A stretch of DNA of 64,000 bases from Kwoniella bestiolae CBS 10118 (Eukaryota; Basidiomycota; Tremellomycetes; Tremellales; Cryptococcaceae). Below are positions 1-11,900 of the stretch, piece by piece (positions within the stretch are counted from its first letter, which is position 1; every line of letters starts with the position of its first letter). The translations under genes and the position numbers were made by a program. The stretch is taken from positions 3,410,001-3,474,000 of the forward strand of contig NC_089242.1 in the NCBI RefSeq assembly GCF_000512585.2. The letters run 5' to 3'. The notes beneath the pieces were generated by a model. That model did no database searches. It was not told where the DNA came from and was given only the letters and a program-made list of their open reading frames with translations.

Positions 1-435
1 TGCACATGTGGTGCGATTCCATTGTTTTGAAAATGAAATCATTGCCGGGCGCCGATATCCAAGCCAAAGGCAGGCACGAATCTCACTTCAACACGGCGAC
101 ATCCAGGGACTTCTCCGTGTCTGATCCTAGGGACCTTTGATTCCACCTGCAGAGGAGTGGAAATACATGTCTAAGAGGATGCATACGGCGGCCGTCGTAT
201 CTTAGAATCTCGATCGCATCGTTCGTGCACAGCACTCGAGGTATTCGGCCTCGATCGTGGCTGCAGGTGCCCGCACAGTAGATACGGCCTTTCGGCACAA
301 AACCGGAAGCAACCTCTCGTTGACCGGCGGTAGGAAGACGATTTTTGGCAGACAGAACACCTGTAATCTCGCTTTGCGTCCCAAAACTCTGAAAACGGCT
401 ATATGTAACGTTGTTTACTAAGCCAAACATCCAAA
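1..435. other. Intergenic stretch upstream of tRNA-Asn
   Basis: An open frame of about 115 codons exists on the minus strand (83-430), but it shows no recognisable motif and no splice structure typical of the neighbouring genes, so I do not call a gene. I see no repeat or regulatory element that I can name. Confidence 0.4.
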
Positions 436-535
436 TGTCCCATGGCCAAGTTGGTTAAGGCATCCGACTGTTAACAAAAGCAGCGTCTTCGGGCGGAAAA
501 TCGGAAGATCGACGGTTCGACCCCGTCTGGGACAG
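436..535 (+). tRNA. tRNA-Asn (GTT anticodon) with a 26-nt intron
   Basis: The sequence folds as a cloverleaf. The acceptor strands TGTCCCA and TGGGACA pair over all seven positions, with discriminator G at 535. The D arm contains AAGTTGGTTAA, the anticodon stem is TCCGA/TCGGA and the T arm is GACGG-TTCGACC-CCGTC. The anticodon is GTT at 470-472. An intron of 26 nt (474-499) follows nucleotide 37, the usual position for eukaryotic nuclear tRNA introns. A run of five T at 538-542 fits a Pol III terminator. Both internal promoter boxes look intact. Confidence 0.93.
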
Positions 536-2222
536 TGTTTTTGCGTTCTTTTTGCATCTGTGAGTCGACAGAATCGATGGGGATGGGAATCGTGTCTGGA
601 TTGAATTGGGATGCACCAGGAGCCACAAGAAGTGAATGTGGCGTCCGAGGTGGGATTACGGTTCAGTGCCACACTCCAAGCCACACGCGCGGCAGAAGAC
701 GAAAATACCACGTGGAAGATGCCAACCCTGAGGATTTGCCACCTCTTAGCTTGCCATACTATGGGTAACACCGCCGAACGACAGCGGAGATTACCGGAAC
801 TGATCTCCCTTTGACTGTACCCATGTACCCTAAGAACCCTGCTCACATGGGTAACACGTGGATCATCCATCAGACCTAATCGTGTTCGAGGTACATGCAT
901 GGACAGCTGAGCTCTCACACCTACATGCATGTAGAAAGGATCCGCTTGGACTATTCGTGAGCTGCATCCACATGGACACATGAGTATATGACTTGTGCGT
1001 CAAATCCTGCTATCGTTGCAGATAGCGAGCGAGCGGACAGCCAATGATATGACGAATCAATGTTGTCAAGATCCTCACTACATGTATGAAGTCGGAGAAG
1101 TGAGATGGACATATGGTCCGTGCGTTATGTACGCCTGAGGCATCGCATCGCATTTATGATGTTACCGCTGGCGCAGATCGCGAGAAAAGGCAGTCACAGC
1201 TTGATGCATGGGCTGCATCTTCTCGAAGATCGCTTATGCACATACAAGAGCGTATTCTCAGACAAATCGCGACGACACTGCAGTGTGAGTCTGCAGTCTA
1301 TGAATGACGCACATGTGGAAAACAATGAATGGGCGAGACGTATCACTGGACAGGGCGAGAGGCGGAAAGGAGTCGTCCGATGAGCAGAGGAGGAGAGAAG
1401 GGAGAAGAGAGACGGGGAGATGGGCTATGGGACCAAGGGAACGAGAAGGTGAACTGGATAGGAAGACCAAGCTGTATGATGCATCGGGCAAAGGGGACGA
1501 GACAGGTGAGAAAAGAGGAAGAAACTTCACAACAGGAGACTATACCCATATGGTTAATACAACCGAGCGAGTAACAAGTCGAAATCGCTCCTTATCACTC
1601 TGTATATACTGGCGACAGCTTCATCCTCACATAAGTATGAACTTCGACAAGACATGGGTGCCTGTCCTATCTGATTGTCTGACTGTAGATATGCTCTCTT
1701 TTGACGTCCGGCTGCAGTACCCACTTGTCTGCTTGCACTCTCAAACTCAAGCGAGCCTGCAAGTCGAGAGGACTAGGCGATCTTGAAAGACGAGGAGCCT
1801 ACAACGATCGAATTCCTTCTCTGCAGATTCAAGCCAAACCTTCACATGTTGTTGGTTTTCACGAAAGGACGAGAGAAAGATGCTAAGCCGGTGAACAGAT
1901 GCAGTATAAGAATACTTCCACAGCGTTCGATCGTTGTAGATCCCACTTTCAGGATCAAGAAAGAAAAGGCAAGTGTCGGTGTTTGCGGTGACAAATGCTA
2001 CATCCTTTTTTTAGCTTTGCGCATCACGATTATGACGACCTCCATCTGACACATTGTAAGTAGGAAACACCACAACAAACACCAAAGATTACCTGTGAGG
2101 TCAGATTGGGAAATTTTTAATGGCTCTAACCCCTGTTTTCCACCTAAAAGGTCAGCCCATGTTGGTTGTGTTCTGTCGTGCTGACCAGAAAATACTATAA
2201 CGACATCCTTGTGCTCGCTTTC
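536..2222. other. Gene-poor spacer with short repeats
   Basis: Nearly 1.7 kb without a supportable protein gene. Several overlapping ORFs of 60-190 codons occur on both strands, but none has recognisable motifs. It holds an 11-bp direct repeat (ATGGGTAACAC at 761-771 and 847-857) and a perfect 14-bp palindrome at 921-934. The 1370-1520 part is purine-rich on the plus strand. Confidence 0.5.
761..857. repeat. 11-bp direct repeat ATGGGTAACAC, two copies
   Basis: ATGGGTAACAC occurs at 761-771 and 847-857. Between them CCCATG at 820-825 can pair with the CATGGG of the second copy. This may be a decayed element near a Pol III gene or chance; no terminal repeats were found. Confidence 0.4.
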
Positions 2223-2340
2223 ATCTACGGCCACAGAATCCATAAAGCATCGCATCCCGTCAGCTCTACGAAATTAAGGTGGATGTCGCTCGGGTAGTAC
2301 CAAGTTGGGGGACCACTTGGGAATACCGGGTGCCGTACTT
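2223..2340 (+). rRNA. 5S rRNA-like gene, divergent copy
   Basis: The sequence runs from ATCTACGGCC to GGGTGCCGTACTT and aligns without gaps over 118 nt to the second 5S copy in this window, with about 19 mismatches. Conserved 5S blocks are visible: CATCCCGTC, the AAATTAAG loop, TAGTACCA and GGGGGACCACTTGGGAAT. The helix III strands TCTAC and GTGGA still pair. No run of four or more T follows directly, so a normal Pol III terminator is missing. It could be a variant gene or a relic. Confidence 0.8.
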
Positions 2341-2599
2341 TGACTATTTGGGCTTGGCAAAGCAAAAGTCGCTCGGTTAGTAATTCGGCACTGGGGCATT
2401 ACGCGCTGTTCAACTCCCAGTGGGTGACACTCATTGAGCGCATTTTGAAAATAGTCTTTAATTCGATGAATTTGATTGACTTTTCACCATTAGAGATCCG
2501 CCGACAGAAACTCAACGAATATTGCTTTCCCACACTGCATTGAAAGACACAACTATGCATACCATCTACATATCTCCTGTGAGATCCAGCTGAAACCAT

Positions 2600-3709
2600 C
2601 TACTTATACCCGATCATAGGGAAATAAGCATGTTCACCATGAGGGATCTCATCCCCTCTTTGAGGCTTCCATTTCGCCCCGGGAGGTGAAGGGGGTAATC
2701 CACCTGAAGAGGCAGTCTTGATACCGCTCCCTGTGAAAGCTTTACCTTGGGGTAATTTTTCTAGCACGGAGGTCAAGGAGGGTACGGAGGAGGTGACGAC
2801 TGCCTGTTGTTGCGCTGATGAGTCGGATGAGGGGGCGATGGCGGATGAGTCTGGTCGGACCTGGTTGGCTGTCTCGGGTGATGGGAGGGATTGGAGGGTG
2901 GGCGAGGCGAGGAGGAGGGAGGAGAGCTCGGATTGGGTTATGAATGAGGTTTGGGGGTATGCTCGTCGGGCCTGTAGGGGGTTGGGGATAAGGATCAGCA
3001 TGCAGTGCGTATTCCAGATTAGGTATCACTATCGCGGTATCAGGGTTGACACAAAAACTTACATCTCGTTTGTAGTACTATATCAATCACAAGCTTAAAG
3101 TCAGTACTTGCCTGATATGATATTCACGTTCAGCGATGTATGTCGAAACGACCACTCACAGGGTTGAAAGCTACATCACTGGCATTGGTCGATGGAGTAG
3201 CGTATCGTTCTGTCCTAGAACCAGGTTGGGGGTATCTGTGTTCGGTGGGTATAGGCAGACCGGAGGAGATTTCGGGGTTTACTGGGGGGTTGAGTAATAG
3301 GAGTCAGCGATGAGCCACACATCACGTACAATCGGATTGAGTGAGATGAGATTGGTGATCAGTCAAGAAAGGAGGAATGTCCAACTCACTGACTACAGCA
3401 TCTCCTATATATCCATAACAACCGAGGACATGAGACCGTCAGTATTACGCTTCTATCCATTTCGTCCAATACCACTAAAATCAAGCATCACATACGGAAC
3501 TTCTTCCAGAATCCCTATAACATCACAACTCCATCAGCATTCCGCTTGTACGGGCATATGTTCGTCCCTGCTGAAGCAGAGTCATTGACGATGCTATCCC
3601 ATCACACACTCACAGTCGGCATAGCATGATACAATGTATGATCCGCACTCATAGGTTTCGGTTTTCCCGCATTGGATGCGTTTCTGATTATCGATGTTGC
3701 TCTGACCAT
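2600..3709 (-). CDS. NUXM: NADH-ubiquinone oxidoreductase 21-kDa subunit (NUXM type)
   Basis: This is an accessory subunit of mitochondrial complex I, in the inner membrane. I join six coding exons (3614-3709, 3496-3514, 3390-3404, 3160-3281, 3063-3077, 2600-2971), giving 212 aa in one open frame. The product starts MVRATSIIRNAS, contains GFWKKFRDAVVINPEISSG and HRYPQPGSRTERYATPST typical of the fungal family, then YYKRDARRAYPQTSF, and ends HGEHAYFPMIGYK. Every join uses GT-AG with consensus donors. Three internal exons are only 19, 15 and 15 nt long, so automated annotation would probably truncate the gene to its last exon. The middle (about residues 105-150) is Ser/Pro-rich and probably flexible. 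Assignment is by recall of the family; the exon joins are inference with strong frame support. Confidence 0.85.
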
Positions 3710-4225
3710 GTTGCTGCGTCGTGTCTGGACTGTTGGACCACTGTTGAGGTGATGAGGGATTGTTCTATTTGATATATATGTATATGCTGTATAATTGTGA
3801 ATCAGTAGTATCTGTATTTAACGATTCGCATATTCGCATGAACAGCAAATAAGGATGGAGGTATCTCACGCATCAACAGCACAAAAAGTGCCACACCGCG
3901 GGATTATCCCGAAATGCCCGGCATGGGGTTGTGGCTATCAAGCTCGTACAAGTGAATGAACGCATAGAAGCAGCATTTCCTCCCATCTCTTTGCTTGCTA
4001 CCTAGGAATAATGTGTGTTTGACATGAACTCGTTATCATGACATATCGCATAAATCGATAAAAGCTACAAAAGCTACAAAAGAGGTATACAAAGGTGACT
4101 CGTCGTATTCGTAAAATTCAAATCGTAAAATCGTAAGACACCACAAAACCGATCGTACTAGACTCAAATCGTGAAATCGTTAAACAAACTGACCAATTGA
4201 CCAATCATGACAATCTCGACCATCA
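3710..4225. other. Intergenic, AT-rich with short repeats
   Basis: Lies between the NUXM start and the 3' end of the next minus-strand gene, so it probably includes the NUXM promoter. No gene is seen. It contains a 17-bp imperfect direct repeat, listed separately, and a tandem AAAAGCTAC near 4065. Confidence 0.5.
4118..4180. repeat. 17-bp imperfect direct repeat
   Basis: TCAAATCGTAAAATCGT (4118-4134) recurs as TCAAATCGTGAAATCGT (4164-4180), with 16 of 17 positions identical and 46 bp between start points. Its function is unknown. Confidence 0.6.
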
Positions 4226-7200
4226 CTAAATATAATACCTCTGAGCTCTCTTCCCTTTCCTCAGACCCCTATAAATCGGACGAAAAACTTTAGCAATTCA
4301 ACTCATCTGTAAGCTGAGCGACGGGAACACTCACGAAGGACCCCTCGGACCATTCTTGATATCCACACAAATCCTAATCATGAGGATGATGAACCATTCC
4401 ATGTATTCCAACCATATCGACACGATGCAGAATAAATCGTGCACAATCTTGGCGGGTATCGTACTAGGCTCATCCACAGATACATTTACATCGTCAAATG
4501 CCGACGACTTCTTCAAAGACGATTTGATCGATTTCAAACCCTTTCTCGTAAGTGTATGATCGGGCTTTATCCGGCTCGAATTATCTTCCTTCGCTTTCCC
4601 CTTCACATCAAGTTTAGGTACTTTCTCGTTGAGGTGTAGGGACTGATAGTTGGACGAGTTGATCCTCCTATGGGCCAGAGCGTATTTCCTAGGAGTCTCC
4701 TTCGCGGTACCTTCTGCGAATGAGATCGTTCTCTTACTGAGGGATCTTAAATTACCAAGTACACCTGACTTCTCTTCATTCTCACTCGAGGTCTTATCGG
4801 AAAAAGTCACCTCGTCAGAATATTCACCCTCATCCCAGGGATCTTTGACGACCGCCCAGTCCTCGATACCTTGATGTGACGGTGCTAACGTCGATCCGAC
4901 CTTTTCCTTCAACCTCGATGCTTTGGTCACACGTCCATCCGTCTCTGACGGAGCGTCATCCTCTGCCCACTTGATCTTTCTCACCTTACAAGCTTCGTTG
5001 AGCAATTCATACGCTAAATAATCAGTTCCTGGTTCTCGCAAAGACCCTTTCGGCAAGATCCGCGATGTAGTCGAAGGGTTGTCGGAGAAAATAGTCGACG
5101 GAGCGAGGGCGGTAGCCAAGGAGGACAGCGCTGCAGAGACTGTCGGAGGTAAAGGGTAGGAAGGTTGATATACAGGCGAGAAGCAAGATGTATCTCCCTC
5201 AGCATCATGCTCCTGTTCGTTCTCACTTTCAGATTCATCGTCTTGCAGTACCAGTGGAGAGGTGACACTCGTCCTTGATGGCGGTGATGGCGAAGAGATA
5301 TTAGGTCGACTCCATTGGATGTTCTCTAGACTTCGCATCCCCCTATCCCAATCATCACCGAACTCGCTTCCCAGCTCACTACCAAGCGTTCGTCGAAGAC
5401 CAATCTCAGGACCCAAGCTAAGACTCTGATTGATCTGAGCTCGCATGCTTGCCATTCGAGAGCTGAGTGAGGCGAAGGCAGGGCTGATGTTGGGTGAACG
5501 CGAGCCCTCCCGCGAGTGAGAGAAGAAATCGATTGTTCGACGGACATCTGGGGAAGCATCTTCAACATCGATTTTAGGCGAAGGCCAGGGTGAACGACGG
5601 ATCGATGTACCGGAAGATTGGGAGTCTCCTGATCCTGACCCTTGTCGGGAATGAGGTTTGTCAGAAGGGGGTATACGTGGAGATTCAATGGTTACTCGAG
5701 GTGTCGGTCTGGCGGGAGACCGATCAGCTTCGCTGACTATCCTTGATTTGACTTTCTTGGGCGAGAGGAATTTCGATTTAGGTGATCTTCTCTTGAGGGT
5801 CTTCACCTCGCCCGCAGAGGCAGCACGTCGCAGAGATTTTTGAGATGAGGTGTCTAGAGTCTTCCGCCTGTCTACTTTAGTCTCCTCTTCAAATGAAGTT
5901 GTGCTGATGTAATCCACTTCGTCAACCGGGATCGTACGAACGGCGAGGTGAGTTGAGGGTTGAGATACCTCCACCTTGCTCTGAGTAGGACGAGGCTGTT
6001 GGATCGTATCGATAGTGACATGACCTGTGTGCTCGCTCGTGAGAGATATATCCCTGAGATGAGAACTTTGATCGACTTCATGACCCATATCAAGGTGCGA
6101 AGGACCGGCCGACGGAAACTCGGGAAAGGCGGTGTAGCCCCATCCTATTCTTCTTGATTCGGTTGAGTCCCGCTCATGACCACCAAGTGTCCCAGGGAGC
6201 TCTCTGGACTCCACTTCTGCACTTCGCCTCCTCCATCCGGCTTGTCCGACGACACTATCCCTCAAAGCGTCCTGCTCATTCCGAGCTCGCTGTTCGTCCA
6301 TCTTTAACAGCTCCCTCTGCATCTTGTCTACTTCCCTCCTCCATCTTGCAGCTACCTTCCGCTGGTTCTCTTCACCTTCTCTAGCTTCTGATAACGCTTG
6401 TTCAAGAGACACAATCCTGTCCTCAGCTTCATCTTGTAAAGCTGCAAGTCGAGTATATCTCGGTGTGGAGATCTGAGCGGATGACGATGATGGTCCACCA
6501 AAGATGGTCGGTCGATTCTTCTGGTGATGGTGAGGGAAGGGCAGTGACGGGTCTGTACCTCGTACAGTCCGGGACGGATGATTCGAGTTGGGCAGCTCTC
6601 GCTCGGGGGACGGAATGTTCAAGGGTGATTCCAGAGTGTACTGAGGGAACTGAGGTGAGAGGAAGGAAGGGATTCTGCCATATTGTGTCCCCGTCGTAGA
6701 AGGGTAATCTTCAATCGGGGAAAGAGGTTGGGCGGTAGTGGAAGATAGTGATCTCGGGACTATGGCTGGGAAGTGAGGAGGATGTCGAATAGAAGGAGAA
6801 TGATCGGGGAGGGTACCGCTGAGAGGAGTGTAGATATCTTGTAGGTGAGGAAGGCGCACTTTGACCTGGTTTGGAAGGATCGACATGACCTGCTCGTGAC
6901 TTTCCAGAGCTTGTTCGGCTACTCGAGCGGCGACAATTAGTTCTGGTTGGACGTCAGAAGACGCATCAGCATCGTTTATTGACCGAATCAGAATCAGATG
7001 TACTCACCATCCTCCCTTCTCTGAAGCAACCTTTTTATCTCCCTCAACTTGATTCTAATCTCGCCATCAGACAAGCCATCTTCGCTCTCTTCTCGTTCAC
7101 TCTGAGCTTCCCCGATATTCCTCTCATATCCGCGCAGAGTCACAGGCCCTCCCTCGGTAGTACTTCGTTGTCGTACCGTATGATACCGCGCATCCCGCAC

Positions 7201-7785
7201 AGGCGAGGTTGACACTCTTCTTGAAGAAACGCCTGAATCCTGTCGAGGAGGGGTCATCGATTTGGGGGTGGGTGCGTTGTTCTGCGCAGGTGGATTGACG
7301 GGTCGTTCAGGTGTCGGACTGAGAGTTTGACCGTACGGAGGCGGAGGGGAAGCCTCGGAGAATCTCGTGCTGGAAGAAGTCTGTGATATACCTAGTCCTA
7401 TAGGCATATCTTGTCTTTCTCTCCGTTGAGCTGATGTTGTCGAAGAGTTGCCATCGTTCGATAGGGATGCAGCAGTCATGCTAGTTCCTGAAGTGCTGGA
7501 GTTGAGGTCCAAGGCAAAGCTGACGTCAGCCGGACTAGCCGTGATCCTATTCAATTGATTCCTAGCATCTTCTCTTCGTTCTCTGATATACGTCGACAAA
7601 GGTGTATCGACACCATACTCTTCAGCTTTGATCTTGTCCACTACCGTACTGGGTGTGGAGTGCGATCGTTGCTTTTGGCTTGTAGTCGTAGGGGCGGAGG
7701 ATGAGCTGACGAGATGAGGTCTTTGTCGGGATAGCGACCTGGGTGGTCTGGGACGTCGAGTAGCAGGGGTGGGAGTGTACATCAT
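4226..7785 (-). CDS. Large coiled-coil protein with C-terminal membrane anchor, unrecognised
   Basis: Three exons (7008-7785, 4335-6942, 4226-4268) join in frame to 1142 aa; the start is the first ATG of MMYTPTPATRRPRPP. The first exon is Ser/Thr/Pro-rich with a short helical block (DGEIRIKLREIKRLLQRRED) that continues across the intron as ELIVAARVAEQALESHEQV. A heptad-like coiled coil follows around residues 410-480 (AALQDEAEDRIVSLEQALSE and onward). The middle is Ser/Pro/Arg-rich and disordered. The last 55 residues contain one strongly hydrophobic segment (LFCIVSIWLEYMEWFIILMI) followed by a basic tail, which looks like a tail anchor facing the cytosol or nucleus. I recognise no named domain. 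The architecture resembles nuclear-envelope or spindle-pole adaptors, but that is speculation. Confidence 0.75.
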
Positions 7786-8983
7786 CTTGCTTGAGATATG
7801 GTATGTATACACAGTCGACCTGTTGATTATGATACCTAGTTGGTCAGTATGCCGTATACCCTGATAATGATGTTCAGGAAGCAAGGTGGTAAAGAAGGGG
7901 GATAACAAATTGTCACTTACTAATCGACTGGTGACAACATTCGCCAGAGAGCCAAAAAAATATATAATAAGATAGGAAGGTGAGACTGATTCAGACTGAG
8001 TGAACAGCCAATTCCACCACCCAGCACCAATACTACTCGACTCTCGCTCTGCCCGCCAACCCTTATCTCTGTTCTATTCTTTTCTTTTTCTCTTCGCTTC
8101 TGCAGGTGTAGGGTGTAGGTGTACAAGTATAGTTGATAACACATAAGAATGTCGTCGTACGTGTACGTGGTCGAGTGAGACAGAATGAAGAGTTTAAAGA
8201 AATACAGATGATTGTTGACTTTTTTGAATCGAATTGATGGATGGTCACGGTTGTCACCGATTTCCTACGAGTAGACCCTTTGAACCCGAAAGGATAATAC
8301 TAGTATCTTATCAAATTCACACTCAATTCTAAGGGAAATCTCGTCACTCCATCACGTTGACAGGTCACTACATCATCCCTAATCACGTTGTATCGAAGCC
8401 GTGGGATATCGTCAATGGCGTGATGTATTTTTGAAAGTAGGGTGAGTATTGGAATGCAGAGGGGAAAGTACTCGTAAACAAGCCGGGAGTCGTGGTCGTT
8501 TATTTACATCTGCATCTCAGAATACTTGTCTGTCGATCGATCATGTCCCAGCAAGGTAAACAACACATGCACATGTTTATGCTTGCGCCAGATTATTCAA
8601 GGTTGAAACAAAACCAAAGCCTATCCGAGCTCTGCAAAACCTTGATGATGCCCAGACTGTGCAAAGGGACCCGCCCACGTTTCATCATATTCCTCCGCGG
8701 GACATCACAGGTCCGTTTCAGCAATATGACCATCGGATGGACACCAGGATGAACAAAAAAAAAGTACCATGAGAAATTTGCGTGGGAAGCCAAAAAAAGA
8801 AGGCGCGTACATCTGTAGATCATCTTACGGCAACGTCAAGACGATAAGCGGGAAATAAACATACAAACATGTCAATAAACTCGGAATGTATACCTGATAC
8901 ACATCACATAGCAGGCAACGTCCATCCTACAGACACAGATTGAATTAAGCTTCCAATGGCCCAAAACCAACATCACAAGCTTA
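7786..8983. other. Intergenic, 1.2 kb
   Basis: Promoter region of the coiled-coil gene plus the 3' flank of the transporter gene. Only short ORFs without motifs are present. A run of A at about 8756-8763 is the only low-complexity feature. No RNA gene was recognised. Confidence 0.5.
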
Positions 8984-11900
8984 TCAGACCCTTGCACCCA
9001 ATCCTAATTCACCTCTAGCCCATCTCTCCGAAGCTCTATCCAGCCCCTGCAGTTCCTTTTCGCCAACTAGACTTCTGACTATGTTGAACATCTCGTTCAA
9101 TCCTACTGCGATGTGCACTAATGCTATGTTGGCAGTAGCGAATAATGCTATTTGTTCGTCCTGCGTTGTGACACATCCGTTCCACTAATCAGTATGGCAA
9201 GGACATCACTAAGAACGGCGATGTACTCACATGTATCGTCTCCCACGTGATGGTTCCCCTCAAGACATTCTCAGCATCCCTCGTAGCCATCTCCATACCA
9301 TCCTCGAGCGATCCGTCATTCTCATTCTCAGTGTCATTCGACTTTTCAGAATGATCCGTTCCGTTCAAGTGCTTTTCACCTGACCCTTCGCCTGCCACAC
9401 TCTTAGGTGTATGAACGCCTCGGAAAGCGCATCGATGGATGGCCAATCTTTCAAATATAGGTATCATAGGTGGCAAAGGCTCGCCAGTACGTAAAGATTG
9501 TTGTAAGATCGAGAACATCGAAAGACAATCGGCAATCTACCAGTCGAATTAGCCTTATCATCCCTGTGTGTACTGGGTTGTATCACTTACAAAAGCAGGA
9601 TGCATCAATTCCGATCGACTCGCCAACCTCTTACACCATTTCACGTCCATCCTGGAATATGCACTGGAAAGCAAAGCGAGGGTAGATAAGATTTGACTTT
9701 GAGATTTGTACAATGCCTGGTATTTCTCTTTCGGCCAAGGTCCTCTATGATAAGTGAAAAGTCATCAAAATAAAGCCTATATGCTAATGGAAGATAGCAC
9801 GACTCACCTCAAACCAGGTTCAAGACTGTTCAAAATACATTGGTCAGCTCAGTGAGCAAGCACTTGGTCCCAAATCCTTACTCCAAGACTCACCGAGCAA
9901 AATCAAGTTGAGGGTGCATAGCCATGATCCTTCCCTGTACGCCCCATCCCCTAGATCAGCTTTCGAAGTCTGTGTTATGTACCAATCTGTTCAGGAAGAC
10001 CACGCACAAGCACCTTCATGAAACCACCTTTGTATCTCTCCCTCCTCACCTCTGCGATCTTGCCTTTATCTTCTCCCTTTATCTCGCCATCCTCATGGTC
10101 CAATTCACCTTCAATGCCAGTAACCACTTTACCGTACAGATCGCCAATGTCCGCCATATTCTTGGCTAGCTTTTTACGAAACAGAGCTCTAGCAGAGACT
10201 GGTCGAGGGAATAACATGATGATGAACGCTGCGACGAAACCTACAAATTGAATCAGAGGACTTGTCAGTCATCTTTTCCAACATACAAAGAGGGACAGGA
10301 CTGACCAATGATGACTAATAAAGCTCGTCTACCTGCTAAACCAGCTCCCGAACCTTGATTGGCAGTTTGGTAAGTATGTTCGTCGACCCAAGAATACCCC
10401 ACAACGAACTTTGAGTAGATTCACAAATATAAGCTTCGAATCAAAGAGATGCAGTCAGATACCGTAGGTACTCACCACCAAAGTCACATTAGTCATCAGG
10501 AAGAAGGCTGCTTTGTCCATTGGTACTGCAATTCGGATAAACAGACATGGAGCAACCAGAACCATCTGTTGTTTGGTTGATTAATCAGTTATAGAGCACT
10601 ATGAGCCAGCGAGAGGGTGAATGTCCGAGACTTACCGTAGCAGCAGCAACGCCGTAGGCATTACCCGTACCGTGCCCTGAACCGATGTACCAAGCCAGCA
10701 TACCAAGCACCAGTCCAGCGATCGTTCCGCCCTTCACCAACCAAGAAAAATCAGTTTCCATCCCGATCTATAGCTACAGCACTCACCATTCTCAATATGA
10801 ATTGCTGGATCTGTTCACCTGTAAATACGCCTAATCCCGTCTGAGACATGATCAAAGCCCACAGCCCACTATATTGACAATTTCATCAGCCTTGCTTTGA
10901 CAACGAGACAAATAAGGTGGACTGACCGATTGGTATATGTGAAGTAAGCTGAAGAAGGACAAACGGCAGGGATCCAAAGAGCCACCGAGACTAATGCGTA
11001 TTTCAAGGCAAACAACCCAGAAGCTCCTGTTAGTCCTTGCCAGATATGATATATCGACCTGCCAAATCGCTGGAAAGCGTTTCGAGGATCTTCGGCATCC
11101 GGATCCTTGGCTTTGGACGCATGTCAGCACCATTCGGTATCCCGCACCATTTGAGTTGATGAGCGATGCTTCAAGGCAACTTACCATGAATTTTCGCCTT
11201 TTTCTCTTTTTTCGCATCGCCCTTCTTCTCGACAGCCGTACTAGTCTCACTCCTCTCTTCATCGTGATCATCCTCCTCCACCCGAGCAATCACGTCCAAA
11301 CTTGAATTATCGTTCGTGCCCATATCCAGGGGATTGCCTCCCTCCCTCTCGTTCGCCGACTTGACCACGTTCTTGGTAAATGCATTTGGCAACTGGATCT
11401 TACTCTTGGGGTTGGCCCTTTCAATCTGTAGGAGTAGTTCAAGAAGTTCGATCAAGTCGATGGTGAAGGCAATGAGACTCGAGGTGAAGACGAAACACCT
11501 GAAGAGGTCTCTTGAGGAATATCGATATGACTCTGTCAGATGAGCTTTCAACTCCCCGGTCTTGGGATCAAAGCTGTCTTTGTATGGTTCGAGCATTGCG
11601 AAATGTTTGCTTTCCCTGAACCCTTTGAGGGCGTCTTGAACAGCTGCCAGATTCCTTTCTCGTTGGTCGATCTCAGGCGCAGAGGAAGGTTTCTTCTTCC
11701 ATCTCGTGTGGTTCACCAATAACAGCCATTCTGAGATATCCTCTAATGCTTTTACGGACGTTTGTCTGAGATCAGATGTCGAGTCAGCCAAGATGGGTAA
11801 CAACCCAGCCAAGCTGTGGGTTTCATCGATGTGCTGTTCCATTCTATCATAATGCGCTTTGGCCCTTACGACCGAATGAGCGGGTGTCTCTTCGAGGACA

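Noticed and set aside
83..430. A 115-codon minus-strand ORF at the window start
   Set aside because: No recognisable motif, no promoter or splice context, and it ends against the tRNA gene.
418..981. A 187-codon minus-strand ORF
   Set aside because: It runs antisense through the tRNA-Asn gene and its terminator. Composition does not resemble a protein gene.
1258..1786. Overlapping ORFs on both strands in a purine-rich tract
   Set aside because: The openness is due to low-complexity purine/pyrimidine sequence. The products are Ser/Pro- or Arg/Gly/Glu-rich with no domain.
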